Program-made: the position numbers and the translations under genes
Assembly: GCA_003170315.1 (NCBI GenBank)
Contig: PNAH01000026.1
Coordinates: 34,312 to 98,311, forward strand
Reading direction: 5' to 3'
DNA length: 64,000 bases
Source of the DNA: Acidimicrobiaceae bacterium
Lineage (GTDB): Bacteria; Actinomycetota; Acidimicrobiia; Acidimicrobiales; RAAP-2
Part shown: in pieces, positions 38,423 to 49,230 of the stretch
How the letters are laid out: each line of letters starts with the position of its first letter
Position numbering within the stretch: position 1 is the first letter of the stretch
The notes under the pieces: model-generated
Told to the model about the DNA's origin: nothing
What the model saw: only the letters and a program-made list of their open reading frames with translations
The model's database searches: none

Positions 38423-39577
38423 TTAAACCACGGCCCTAAGAATGCTTGCGTACGAAGCGGACACGGCGGCGGCCGTAAGTTCCGTGTGTTCGCTCAGAAA
38501 CGCAGAGACGCGATCGGAGCGCCGCGAATCGTCGTTCAACCAATATTCGGCGGCGTCAGCGAGAGCTTGAGCATCGAACGCCGGAACGAGCGAGCCAGTG
38601 GCCGGGCCGACCAGATCCGAAGACTCATTATCAGAGTGGTGAGCGCACACTACGGGAGTACCGAGAGCCAGCGATTCAGCCACCACCAGCCCAAATCCCT
38701 CTCGGACCGATGGTGCCAGTAGCACTTGGCTGCCTCGTATCAACGACCAAAGATCCTGTTGAGACTCAATCGCTTGGTAAAAAGTGACGCGGGCGCTGAG
38801 GCCTGATTCCGCGACCTGAGTCCTCAGGCGAGATTCCTCCGGTCCAACGCCGACGACACCTAGATGAACATCGTGGCCTCGTGCCGCGAGAATCTCCGTA
38901 GCTTCAATCGCCAATTTGGCTTGCTTGTGTTCAACGAGACGCCCAACGAAGAGAAGTTCAGGTGCTGATGCATCAGCGACGACGGCGTGGAGTTGTTCCA
39001 GGTCAAGGGCGTTGGGGACTACGTCGACGTGATCGCGCTTTGCGCCCAGCGCCACCAATTTGTCGGCAGTGCCAGCAGAGACCGCCACGATTCTGTCAGG
39101 CAATCGGATACAAACTCGCTCGAGGAGGGCCGCGGCGACGCCAATGCGCCCAATGTATTGACGCCAGGCGTCTTCGCCCCAGACTTCGTGCCACGTGATC
39201 ACGAGCGGAACGCGCTTTATCCAGGCGACGACGCGCAGGGGCAGCAGTTGGAGGTAGGGCATGTGATCCGCTTCGATCACGTCGAACTTGCGTGTCAGTA
39301 GACGTAGGGTAGAAACGGCAAAGAGTAAAGCCTGTGCAATGGACCGTTTTGCTCCTCGGTACATCGGCACGCGTGGACAGATGGCGCGGTACGTCAATGA
39401 CCCAAATGGAGACACGAGGACTTCAGGCGTTTCATCCCACCACTTCATCGAGTAGGCGACGACGTCCATCTCCTGTTCGGGTAGACCATTGAGAAGGTGG
39501 AGATATCGGATCTCCTTACCTCCCTTATGCCACGGATAAAGCGCGTCGCTCACAACTGCGACCCTCAAACGTTTCAC
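38423..39577 (-). CDS. glycosyltransferase family 4
   Basis: PWHKGGKEIRYLHLLNGL...LLFVGRLVEHKQAKLAIEATEIL...VREGFGLVVAESLALGTPVVCA. Confidence 0.9.
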   Translation of the reverse strand: MKRLRVAVVSDALYPWHKGGKEIRYLHLLNGLPEQEMDVVAYSMKWWDETPEVLVSPFGSLTYRAICPRVPMYRGAKRSIAQALLFAVSTLRLLTRKFDVIEADHMPYLQLLPLRVVAWIKRVPLVITWHEVWGEDAWRQYIGRIGVAAALLERVCIRLPDRIVAVSAGTADKLVALGAKRDHVDVVPNALDLEQLHAVVADASAPELLFVGRLVEHKQAKLAIEATEILAARGHDVHLGVVGVGPEESRLRTQVAESGLSARVTFYQAIESQQDLWSLIRGSQVLLAPSVREGFGLVVAESLALGTPVVCAHHSDNESSDLVGPATGSLVPAFDAQALADAAEYWLNDDSRRSDRVSAFLSEHTELTAAAVSASYASILRAVV

Positions 39578-39651
39578 CGACTCAGGTTACTGGCAACCCA
39601 TGTTTCGGCAGGTTGCAGTCGTGCAATGTCTCGTTCGTGCTGTCGACGATC

Positions 39652-40446
39652 TCAACCTGGAGATATCGAAACCTGGGGTGCGAGATTCTTGTCTCGTTTT
39701 CCATACGAGGTAACGGGGCGAGCGCGGACTTTGGCGAGCACGTAGACGCATCGGAGCGCGTCGGTCAAACGTATCTTCTTTCCCTCTTCCTTGCTTCGCC
39801 CGACGTAACTGATGGGAACCTGGAACGGGCGAAATCCCGCGCGGAGTACTTCGGCGCTAATTTCGCTGTCCAAGCCGAATCCGCGCTCGCTGAGGTCAAA
39901 ACTCTTCAGCAGTGGCATCGGCACAAGCTTTAGACACGTGTGCAGATCCGAAATCGCTGAACCAAAGAGAAGGTTGGCAAGGAGCGTCATTGCCTTGTTG
40001 CCGATGGCATGCCAGAGGGACGGGTGCACGGTTCCGAACCCGGACATCCTGTTTCCGTAGACGACTTCGGCACGTCCCGTCAGGATCGGCGTTACGAGGC
40101 GGGGAATATCGGCCGTGTCGTACTCATGGTCAGCGTCAAAGATGAGTACGTGAGAGCCTTTGGCCGTTGCGATGCCGGTACGCACGGCTGCACCTTTACC
40201 GAGATTCGCGGCGTTGTGAATGAGGACGAGCCGAGAATCGTCAAAAGCATCGAGGAGCGCCTTGGTACCATCAGTTGACCCATCGTTGATCACGATTATT
40301 TCGAGCTCTTTGCCGGGTACATCCAATGAAAGTAGGGCGTCAAGCACATTTAGTATTGAGGATCGCTCGTTGTAGGACGGGACGATAATAGAGAGTCGAA
40401 ACGGCGCTAACTCGTCCGATGAGGCGGAATACATACCGTCTCTCAT
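39652..40446 (-). CDS. glycosyltransferase family 2 (dolichyl-phosphate mannosyltransferase-like), paralog 1
   Basis: RLSIIVPSYNERSSILNVLDALLSL...VINDGSTDGTK...LIFDADHEYDTADIPRLV; internal ATG start. Confidence 0.9.
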   Translation of the reverse strand: MRDGMYSASSDELAPFRLSIIVPSYNERSSILNVLDALLSLDVPGKELEIIVINDGSTDGTKALLDAFDDSRLVLIHNAANLGKGAAVRTGIATAKGSHVLIFDADHEYDTADIPRLVTPILTGRAEVVYGNRMSGFGTVHPSLWHAIGNKAMTLLANLLFGSAISDLHTCLKLVPMPLLKSFDLSERGFGLDSEISAEVLRAGFRPFQVPISYVGRSKEEGKKIRLTDALRCVYVLAKVRARPVTSYGKRDKNLAPQVSISPG

Positions 40447-40730
40447 ATCGAGACCCCAAGGGAAGTTTTCAAAGCCGCATCCTCCGAACTCGCCCTTGCG
40501 CCTGAGACTATTCCAGAATCTTGCAGATTTGTCAAGTGGTTGTGATTTCCTTGGGATTTCATTGACGTTTGCGTATTGGTGGCGGGAGGGCTTCTTGGGA
40601 GTCTGTTGTAAATATCTCGGTACAGCACGTTCGCCGTCAGAGCGTGTTGGCGGTAACTGCACGGGAAGACCTGGTCGGTAGGGTAAATTCACGACAAGTT
40701 CACGATCCATGAAGAGTAAATGAGGCATGT

Positions 40731-41804
40731 GTGACCACAGAATCCTTGAACTCTGGAACAGCGGAGCTACAGTCCAGAACTGGCAAAGGTGTCCTTCACG
40801 TCGTGGTAGGTCACGGTCTTCGAACTTATTTCTTGAATGCGGTGCGTTCCGTTCGATCGGTTGCACCGGACGACCAGATTTTGGTCGTCGACAACGCAAG
40901 TCCAGATCGCCAACTACGTGTGGAACTGTCTAATGTCGCTGCGGACGATCCCAAGATGAGGCTGCTGCTTAGGGATTCGAACGATCTTGCCAATGGCAAA
41001 GTTGGCGGATTGTACGATGCCTATAGCGACGCGTTTGAACTTGCCCTGCGAGAACAATTTGACTATGTGCACATCGTTCAAGGAGATATGCAAGTTCTCT
41101 GGTGGGATGACGAAGTCCTTTCGCGGGCCACAGAACTCTTCGCAGCAAATCCTCGCTGTGTGAATATCTTTATGTGCCTACTTTCGATGGATCGGGCGGT
41201 CGACGAGGAATTCCGCGAGCCTAGGACGGACCAGCCACCGAAGCTTCGCAACTTCGGTCTGACCGACACGGGTCTCTACGACCTTCATCGATGGGAGCAG
41301 TACGATATCTCTTTCGACGATGACGAGCTAGTGCACGCTAAGAGATACCTGTCCGAAGGCTTTAGTGTAATTTGCCATCCCTGGCCAACCGACGCCCAGA
41401 TTCCTTGGCCAGCGGTCGTTCGTAGCGGTGTTCAGTTGGGGCGGGAGGTGAACTTGGTGAAGCCATTCTTGCTGAAGCCAATGTCTTCGGCCGAGATCGT
41501 ACAGTTGAAGGCGCGTAACTGGACGTGGCTCGAAGACGTCTGCGTCCCTTGGGGCTGGTCGTGTATGACGCCAATGTGGACGACGCACTTAAATCCTGAC
41601 TATCTTGCAAACCGACGCCACGAAGCCTCGAGACGCGGATTTATAAAGAGCCTTCCGAAATGGGAGCGGCGCGGCTTGGAAGACAATTCGTGGCGTTCGG
41701 CACTACGCAGTCAACACCGGCCATCCTTGTGGAAATTGCTCGTGGTAGTACCGGTGCGCGAAATGTCGTCGAGGCTAAGAAGAAGATTGCGAAGAGCGAT
41801 CTGA
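40731..41804 (+). CDS. glycosyltransferase family 2-like protein
   Basis: LHVVVGHGLRTYFLNAVRSVRSVAPDDQILVVDNASPDRQ; GTG start. Confidence 0.65.
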   Translation: MTTESLNSGTAELQSRTGKGVLHVVVGHGLRTYFLNAVRSVRSVAPDDQILVVDNASPDRQLRVELSNVAADDPKMRLLLRDSNDLANGKVGGLYDAYSDAFELALREQFDYVHIVQGDMQVLWWDDEVLSRATELFAANPRCVNIFMCLLSMDRAVDEEFREPRTDQPPKLRNFGLTDTGLYDLHRWEQYDISFDDDELVHAKRYLSEGFSVICHPWPTDAQIPWPAVVRSGVQLGREVNLVKPFLLKPMSSAEIVQLKARNWTWLEDVCVPWGWSCMTPMWTTHLNPDYLANRRHEASRRGFIKSLPKWERRGLEDNSWRSALRSQHRPSLWKLLVVVPVREMSSRLRRRLRRAI

Positions 41805-41879
41805 ATGCACGCAATAGCATGCTTGACTAACGGCGCCACGGGCAATTGCACATCCCGACTTGAAGGCTAGGAGGCGAAG

Positions 41880-42734
41880 GTGAATGATGGGAATCACTCG
41901 TTTCTGATCCTCGCGCACGAGGACGCAGCAATGCTCCATCGACTTGTGAGGCGAATTGCACCTCTGGGTCCCGTTTACGTTCATGTTGATGCAAAGACCG
42001 ACATAACTGAGTGGCAACGTGAAGACCTTCCCTGCGTCTTTCTTTCGCGTCGAGTTCCCGTGTATTGGGGAGACTGGTCAATGGTCGAGGCCACAACGTG
42101 CTTGCTTGAGAGTGCGCTCGCTGATAGCTCCAATGGTCGTTTCACTCTTCTCTCTGGTGCTCACTACCCGATACTTTCGAATCAGGAGATTGCGCAGAAG
42201 GCGGGCGAACTCGGAATCCTTATCGGATCAAGAAGTGCACCAAATATGCCAGACGGCACCCGACCTGAATCTGAATATCTTCGCCGGTTCTATAGGACGA
42301 GAAAGCCAAACGGCCAATGGTCCTGGTTGAAGAATGGATTGATGAACCGGATTATCTACTTTCGCCGGCCACTCGACTGGAGATCGGTCGCTCCCGCTGC
42401 GGGAATGCGTGCTGGCGAGCAATACTGGTCTTTTGATCGCGAATTCGCAGAGTATTGCGTCTCGCAAATCCGAACGTCACCACCCCTAATCGATTACTTC
42501 AAGCAAATCGTCTGCAGCGACGAGAAAGTCTTTGCGACCCTCTACGGAGAGTATGGGCGAGAGATCTCACTCGAAGGTACGACATATTCGAAGTGGGCCG
42601 CCGGGATTAACCCAAACCCAATTGCGATTTCTCGCGATGACATAAAAATGGCCTTAGCCAAGAATCAGTTTTGGTTCGCAAGGAAGTTCAGATCGAGCGA
42701 CTCGACGATTCTCGACTGGCTCGACCAGCTCTGA
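41880..42734 (+). CDS. core-2/I-branching beta-1,6-N-acetylglucosaminyltransferase-like (GT14)
   Basis: SFLILAHEDAAMLHRLVRRIAPLGPVYVHVDAK...GDWSMVEATTCLLESAL...FTLLSGAHYPI...CSDEKVFATL. Confidence 0.85.
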   Translation: MNDGNHSFLILAHEDAAMLHRLVRRIAPLGPVYVHVDAKTDITEWQREDLPCVFLSRRVPVYWGDWSMVEATTCLLESALADSSNGRFTLLSGAHYPILSNQEIAQKAGELGILIGSRSAPNMPDGTRPESEYLRRFYRTRKPNGQWSWLKNGLMNRIIYFRRPLDWRSVAPAAGMRAGEQYWSFDREFAEYCVSQIRTSPPLIDYFKQIVCSDEKVFATLYGEYGREISLEGTTYSKWAAGINPNPIAISRDDIKMALAKNQFWFARKFRSSDSTILDWLDQL

Positions 42735-42872
42735 TCGAAGTCGAGCTCGTAGGGTATTTGGTCACGTGGGTGGAGAGGCGTGGCGCAGCGCCTGTCGTGC
42801 GCGGTGCGCGCTGTGTCCAATGACCCGGGCGTAGAGCCAGCCGTCGAGGGTTGTCACGGGAAGTACTTCAGG

Positions 42873-43889
42873 TCAGAGATCCTTGACCGGACGCGTTCGT
42901 GGTGCGAAAAGTTTTCCGAGACCCCACGTGCGACCGGCGAGATATGAAGCGACAAGGGGAAGACTCGCGATGGCGCTTGCTGCCCACCGTAGAGGATTTG
43001 GGCGAATGCGAAATCTTGAAAGTGTGTAGCCGAGGCTCATCAGGATCGTTACTCCTAACACGCTTAGAGTGCCAAGAGGCCACGACCACCATCCGACGAT
43101 GCTGGCGATCAGTGACAGCAGACACCAAAGAAACCAGATACCCCATGACATATCCGGAATTCGAATTATGCGAAATTCGAAGGGGTGCGCAGCAGCGTCG
43201 ACGCCTGTTTCCCACATGTACTTGATTGTCGCTCCGTACTTCTTCGTCTCTCGGTGTTCAACACTGAGATCGTCCAACACTTTTAATTTGTAGCCGCTTC
43301 GCATCAATCGCTGTGACAGGCGAAAATCTTCCCCCAACGTGAACTGAGCTTCAAATGGCTCAAGGCGGAGCACATCCGCATCGAAAATGACGTTGTTGCC
43401 GGTGATACCTGAGAAGCCGACTCGGAAACGAATGGCGGCGCCAAAGATGCGCCAAATGACCGCCGCGTCGCCGTCGGGAAGAGCTACTGCTGAGACCGCG
43501 CTGTGCTCGTTGAGAGCCTCTGTACATCGCTGCAGCCAATCCCGTGGGACGATGATGTCGGCATCAACGAAGGCGATGTGAGATGCCGTGGTTGAGTCCT
43601 GACCAGTTCGTCTCGCCGCTCCACGGCCGAGATTGACATCGTGACGAATGAGGCTCAGCCGGGGGTCAGACGCTCGAATCTTGTCAACAACTCCCGATGT
43701 ATTGTCCGTGGAACCGTCGTCGATGACCACGACTCCGTACTTCTGATTCGTAACCTGATTGAGAAGGGCGTACACGCAGTCGCCGATTCTTTCGGTTTCG
43801 TTGAATGCGACAACCACGATGACGACGTCCAGCGAGTTGTCGCTCGGTTTTGTCAATGCTACTTGCCCCCTTACTCGAATATTCACCAC
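42873..43889 (-). CDS. glycosyltransferase family 2
   Basis: DVVIVVVAFNETERIGDCVYALLNQ...VVIDDGSTDNTSGV...AFVDADIIVP. Confidence 0.88.
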   Translation of the reverse strand: MVNIRVRGQVALTKPSDNSLDVVIVVVAFNETERIGDCVYALLNQVTNQKYGVVVIDDGSTDNTSGVVDKIRASDPRLSLIRHDVNLGRGAARRTGQDSTTASHIAFVDADIIVPRDWLQRCTEALNEHSAVSAVALPDGDAAVIWRIFGAAIRFRVGFSGITGNNVIFDADVLRLEPFEAQFTLGEDFRLSQRLMRSGYKLKVLDDLSVEHRETKKYGATIKYMWETGVDAAAHPFEFRIIRIPDMSWGIWFLWCLLSLIASIVGWWSWPLGTLSVLGVTILMSLGYTLSRFRIRPNPLRWAASAIASLPLVASYLAGRTWGLGKLFAPRTRPVKDL

Positions 43890-44434
43890 GATTCACTCAC
43901 TATTTATCCGCGACGGACTGGCATTACAATCTATTGGCATTCCAAAACTGACGCGACCCGATCATAATGACGTATCCTTTCGCGCCGGCGCGAATTCCGT
44001 GGTGATCCAATGGAGTTTTCATGAGACGCCACGATGTCGATCCGTGGAGAAGTGGCACCGTCGCGGAATCTGAACCTCTCAACTTGAATGAGAGACCACC
44101 ACAACGTTCGTTGTCTGCGGCGTCACCCGACCTGGTGCGTCGAACAACACCAGGGGTCTGCTGACGGTTTAGGTCTCATTGGCCTTTGGTCGCACCTCGC
44201 TCGCAGTAATTGGGCGTGTCGAGCATTTGCATAAGGCAACGTAAGAACCTGGGATTTACCATTCGGGGCCACTTCTTCAATCGAGCAACGACATACATGT
44301 GTCTGATTGTGTCGACAGATGTCACTATCGTGTTGAGAAATGTCCATCAGAGTTCCTCCATCGAGACTCGAAGCGAGGTCCGAAGTCTGTGCTAGCAGCG
44401 TGAAGAAGACTCATGGTGTGGCGAGGGAGTCCTG

Positions 44435-45517
44435 GTGAGGTCGTCAGAGGACATCGCTGACCTTGGCGGAGTCATGTTCACTGTGGTGATTGGTACCTAT
44501 AACGGCGCGCGAACCTTGGGTAGGGCGCTGGACGCGCTGGAAGCGCAAATCACCGAGTTTTCGTATGAAATTCTCGTTATCAACGACGCGTCAACAGATT
44601 CGACGGCGGAGATTGCAAGCCGTCTGAGTATTCGACTGATCAATCTTGAACTGAACCAGGGACACGGTCATACGTTGAATGTAGGACTGGCGGAGGCGCG
44701 CGGGCAATATATGGCGATGATGGACGACGATTGCGTTCCTCATCAGCGATGGATTCAGCAACTTGGAATCGCGTGGAACAGCGTCGGACCGGACGTAACA
44801 ATGATCGGGGGTTTGGTGGAGCCCTTCGAGACGGACACGTTTAATCGGCGCTACGTAGCGTTTCGTCGCCCACTGAGACATCAAGAGGCACGGGTCAGCG
44901 AAGTTGCGGGATTCTGGACGCGATTGCGCTACCAATTTTCTCCACCCGATATACGGTCGGAACCACGTCCGGTCTACTTTACGGTTGGGGCCAACATGTC
45001 CGTGCGTGTGCAGTCCGCGCGGGAGGTCGGAGGGTTTTCCGAAATTCCTGGATCTGGCGAGGAAGAGTCATTGGCCCGACCGTTGCGATCGAGATTCGGA
45101 CCTCTCACGGTACAACTCTTTCCCAGTATCGTGATGCATCATAATTTTCATCCCTTACTTCGAGATACGTTTCGACGATCGCGCAGTTACGGTCGCGCAA
45201 GCGGGAGAGAGTGGGTGAGGGATCGAGACCTCCCATCACTGGCCCCACTGCTTCCCTGTGCGACGTTCGTCGCTGCCCTCGTAGCTGTTGTGAGTCCGGT
45301 GTCGTCGCTGGCAGTACTCATTCTTTCACCGTATATTCTTTATCGTCGCTGGTTCACGTGGTTCAGGGCGAGCGGATCCAGTGAAGCAATTGTCTATCCA
45401 TACGTTCAGGCGGTTGAAGACCTTGCCAATAATGTGGGATTCGCTCAGGGTGCGTGGCGCGAGCTTCGAATGCGGCGCCGTCTAAGCAACCGGTCGTCGC
45501 GCGGCTCTCTGAGCTGA
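44435..45517 (+). CDS. glycosyltransferase family 2
   Basis: FTVVIGTYNGARTLGRALDALEAQ...LVINDASTDSTAEIA...MMDDDCVPHQRW. Confidence 0.88.
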   Translation: MRSSEDIADLGGVMFTVVIGTYNGARTLGRALDALEAQITEFSYEILVINDASTDSTAEIASRLSIRLINLELNQGHGHTLNVGLAEARGQYMAMMDDDCVPHQRWIQQLGIAWNSVGPDVTMIGGLVEPFETDTFNRRYVAFRRPLRHQEARVSEVAGFWTRLRYQFSPPDIRSEPRPVYFTVGANMSVRVQSAREVGGFSEIPGSGEEESLARPLRSRFGPLTVQLFPSIVMHHNFHPLLRDTFRRSRSYGRASGREWVRDRDLPSLAPLLPCATFVAALVAVVSPVSSLAVLILSPYILYRRWFTWFRASGSSEAIVYPYVQAVEDLANNVGFAQGAWRELRMRRRLSNRSSRGSLS

Positions 45518-45663
45518 CCTAACAATGCCGCACGACGTAGATGCGGACGATGAACAGCGCAAGGGCTTGCTCACCCCATTGGCTCGGGTCAGTGGTGATC
45601 GCCGCCAGATTGTCTTACCGACGAACGTTCCGGACAGGGCTCGCGAGATCCTTCAATACGATG

Positions 45664-46830
45664 TCACTGTTTCGTTCCGAACCACTCTCGAAATGCAGCG
45701 TCGGAAAGTGGAGTACCAGGTCCGAGTGCCATCGCCTTAGAGTTTGGCCCTCCCGCCCCATCGAAATAACTTTCGAAGGCGAAGTCTTTGTTAGTAAAAG
45801 TCGAGCCAATGCCGTTGATATACGCCGGATCGTCACTCGCCGGGATTGTCGATAGTCCCCACTCGGGGAGACTCATCGGTTTACCCCTTGCCGCTGCGAA
45901 CGCCTCAAAGCGATTCAGTCCGGCTGGCTCACTCGCGAGCTGCGCGAACGTAAGTCGTGTGGTCGGAGTTTCGCAGCCGACGTCGTACAAATCGAGCCCG
46001 ATAATATCGACAAACTGATTCCCGGGGTAGAAGTTCTGATAGGGATAATTTCCGGTACACGCATTGACGTTCCAATCAAAGAGAAAGTGCTCACCCGCGA
46101 CGTGACGAAACGAAGTAACTTCCTTAGCAAAGCACTTCGCCCACAACTTCTGCTCTGTTTTCTTCGGCCCAATGAAATCAGACTCCCATACCCCGTTCAT
46201 CTCTGGTCCAAGGCGAATCACCGTATTCTCTAAACCGGCTGAGACCAGATTTGCACCTAGTTGCCTCGCGTAGGAGTTGTATGCCCCGGTCGCGCACGAC
46301 TTCTCCCATTTCATAGGATTTTTTACATTCTCAAGTTTATTTGGAATTAGGTTCACCGCTACGACCAGTTGGCGAGATTGAGGTTGCTGAGCAACCCACG
46401 AGGCAAAACCAACCTCCGTAGAGTCAACCCAGGGGTGTATCCATCCCGACCAAGTCTGTGCAACTGTATATACAGAAAGACAGGGCACGGTACTTCCCGT
46501 TACCGAATCGAAACTCGAAACCAAGGATTGTACGTAGGCGAGGCCGGATTTAGTTGAGTCCGGATTCAGCGTGACACATTGACTCCGAGATGGGCCTGCC
46601 GTAATCAATCCGTCCACCGGCGGTGAAGTTGTCGTAGTCGTTGAAGTCGTTGAAGACGACGCATTGGCACGGGCCGCAGAACTATCGGCGCGCGCGACCA
46701 GATGTTGATTCGTCGTTGCCCCTCCGGAAGGAACAGAGACCATAAATGAAAGAACCGCCATTGCGGCGACGGCAGCCGAGATAATCGCAGAATGCGCACC
46801 TCGCGTCTTAGCGGCGTTTTCTCTCTTCAT
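45664..46830 (-). CDS. secreted GH26-like glycoside hydrolase, paralog 1
   Basis: Signal/TM region, Ser/Thr linker, NTVIRLGPEMNGVWESDF and KPMSLPEWGLS (candidate catalytic Glu residues). Confidence 0.78.
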   Translation of the reverse strand: MKRENAAKTRGAHSAIISAAVAAMAVLSFMVSVPSGGATTNQHLVARADSSAARANASSSTTSTTTTTSPPVDGLITAGPSRSQCVTLNPDSTKSGLAYVQSLVSSFDSVTGSTVPCLSVYTVAQTWSGWIHPWVDSTEVGFASWVAQQPQSRQLVVAVNLIPNKLENVKNPMKWEKSCATGAYNSYARQLGANLVSAGLENTVIRLGPEMNGVWESDFIGPKKTEQKLWAKCFAKEVTSFRHVAGEHFLFDWNVNACTGNYPYQNFYPGNQFVDIIGLDLYDVGCETPTTRLTFAQLASEPAGLNRFEAFAAARGKPMSLPEWGLSTIPASDDPAYINGIGSTFTNKDFAFESYFDGAGGPNSKAMALGPGTPLSDAAFREWFGTKQ

Positions 46831-47068
46831 TCGGGGGTATCCCTTTACTCGTCTCATTCTCAACATTTCGGAGTCGGGCGTCGACGACCTCACGACCATA
46901 ACTTTCAGTCAATCAGCAATAACCGCAAGAAAAAGTAAGCCTACCAGTCAAATCTGGATCGGCACTCCGCAGCGGTTCAGCTTCACATCAAATTCCATGA
47001 ATACGCTGATCCCACGTCGAGGAATTCGCCATTGAATGAATCCGGCACCGCTCTAACTGCCACGCTCT

Positions 47069-48883
47069 TTATGGCGCCACATCCTCGGCTGCCGTGTTAG
47101 CGACCTTTTGAAAGGCGGCGCGAGCCAAGACTTCCTTTCGGGGCCCAAAATCCGCTACTCGACCATTCTCGAGCACTAGGAGAAGGTCGCAATCCTCGAC
47201 GAGGGCGAGTCGATGCGAAATTATAATGCTCGTCATTTTTCCGCGAAGTTCGGTGATTGTCTGTCGAATCAAACTCTCTGAGAGACTATCGACGGCGCTA
47301 GTCGGCTCATCCATGACGAGCAGTCGAGGTGCACCGACAAGAGCTCGCGCAATCGCCAGCCGCTGGAGCTGACCTCCCGATAGGGCGGTGCCACCCTCGC
47401 CGACTTTGGTTTCGTACAGATCAGGCATCATCATTACGTCTTCATGAAGATGAGCTGCTCGCGATGCGGCTACAATCTCCTCGGGTTCAATATCTCTAAA
47501 GAGAGAGATATTGAACGCAATAGACCCTTCCAGTAGGACGAGGTCCTGAGCAACCAGCGCCACCGGACTCGACCTGCTTCCCTTTGCAATGCCGGTCGCC
47601 GGCACGCCCCCGACTAGGACGATGCCGCTTTCTGGCTCGAGCATTCCGAGGAGAATCTGACTCAGCGTGGTCTTTCCGCTGCCAGACCGCCCGACTATTC
47701 CCAGGATTTGACCGTCCGGGACGTGAAATGTTACTTGCTTCAGAACTCGTCCTCTGACGTCATAGGCGAACGACATACTGTTCACATCGAGATCGAATTT
47801 CGTCGGGAGTTCTCCGGAATCCACTTCGTATGGACTTTGGGAAAGACGGTCCAACTCCTGCGCCGTTGTATCCAGAAAGCCACCACTGGAACGTACCGCT
47901 TGAACACTGCTCTGCGTCCCAGACGCGTAAGACAGTGACCGCAGTATGAGGAGAAGCACGGCCGCTTTTTCACCAAGATTGTGCGTCGCATGGCCATTTA
48001 TGACCGCGAATGCGCAAATGAGGAAGAGCAGCGCCAGGGTTTGATAGACCACGGGGACCAGTAGTGACAAGAGCACTACTTGTCGCTGGGTGCGTGCGGC
48101 TGTTTCGTTACTCTCGACGAGTCCTGTTGTTGCTTCTTTTTCAACACCAAAGAGTCGAAACTCCCGAGCAAGTCTTATGTACTCGGTAACAAGTGTCGCC
48201 ATACCGAGGCTGTTGTCCGATAAGCGAGCGGAGGCTTTGCGGCCCCATGTGTTGAATGGATGCAAGACGAACGATAGCAATAGTCCAAAAACGAGGACGA
48301 TCATTGCAGCAATTGGGTTTACCAAGAATGCGACGAGAAGAAGTGCAATCAGCGTGAGCAGCGATTGGAGCCCCGACGCCATCGCTAATGTAATCGCGGC
48401 CGCCCTTTCACAGTCGAAGGTGAGTAACTGTTGGAGATGACCGATACGCTCCTGCGACTGCAGTCGCCAGGTCGTACGAAAGAAGGCATTGATCATCTTG
48501 GTTCGGATCGATGCCAAAGCCTTGGTAAATGTGGAACTGGTGCTGATACTGGCCGCAACACCGGTACCTAAATACACAATTAGGAGAACTATGCACAGGG
48601 CGATGGCGTCACGAGTTGAGAATGAATGGCCGTATAGTACGAAGTGATTTTTTCCTTGGGCGCTATTTACGGCAAACTCGCTTACTATCACCAAGATGCC
48701 GGCCTGCGCGAGGCCCGAGAAGAATGAACAGGTCGCAATCCAACTCAATTGCCGACCAAGTGAGGAACAGCCCATCGCTTTCAGCGTGGTCAGGATTCCA
48801 GCGATACTGCCTGTCGCGTTCTGCTCACGGGACTCGGAATCGTCTCCGTCTCGATGGAATCCCAATCTAAATCGTTTCGCCAC
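47069..48883 (-). CDS. ABC transporter, fused permease/ATP-binding (exporter type)
   Basis: GIVGRSGSGKTTLSQILLG (Walker A), LSGGQLQRLAIARALVGAPRLLVMDEPTSAVD. Confidence 0.95.
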   Translation of the reverse strand: MAKRFRLGFHRDGDDSESREQNATGSIAGILTTLKAMGCSSLGRQLSWIATCSFFSGLAQAGILVIVSEFAVNSAQGKNHFVLYGHSFSTRDAIALCIVLLIVYLGTGVAASISTSSTFTKALASIRTKMINAFFRTTWRLQSQERIGHLQQLLTFDCERAAAITLAMASGLQSLLTLIALLLVAFLVNPIAAMIVLVFGLLLSFVLHPFNTWGRKASARLSDNSLGMATLVTEYIRLAREFRLFGVEKEATTGLVESNETAARTQRQVVLLSLLVPVVYQTLALLFLICAFAVINGHATHNLGEKAAVLLLILRSLSYASGTQSSVQAVRSSGGFLDTTAQELDRLSQSPYEVDSGELPTKFDLDVNSMSFAYDVRGRVLKQVTFHVPDGQILGIVGRSGSGKTTLSQILLGMLEPESGIVLVGGVPATGIAKGSRSSPVALVAQDLVLLEGSIAFNISLFRDIEPEEIVAASRAAHLHEDVMMMPDLYETKVGEGGTALSGGQLQRLAIARALVGAPRLLVMDEPTSAVDSLSESLIRQTITELRGKMTSIIISHRLALVEDCDLLLVLENGRVADFGPRKEVLARAAFQKVANTAAEDVAP

Positions 48884-49230
48884 GTGATCCCTTGCTCGTT
48901 TTCTGGTTCAACTGCTCGTTATCTCTAGACTCACATTACGAGAAGATGGCGTTTGAACCGCCTCTAAGTCGGCAACGCTCACGAAACTGGGAGTAGGCGT
49001 AGCCGTCGGGGTGCAGTTCGCCGTATTTGAATCAAAACAACAATGCTCGATCTTTTCGACGACCAGGGCGCCAACGTTCCGGGTGCGTTTCGGGCAACAA
49101 CTACACCGAGCTCCGGAGAGCTCGAGACGCCTATCGATGAATCCTGCTTCGCGAAACAAGGGACCAATTGCCGAGCGCCATCCCGTCAGCCGACAAGTCC
49201 TGGTCCGTCGTCGGCAACTAGTCTGAGTCA

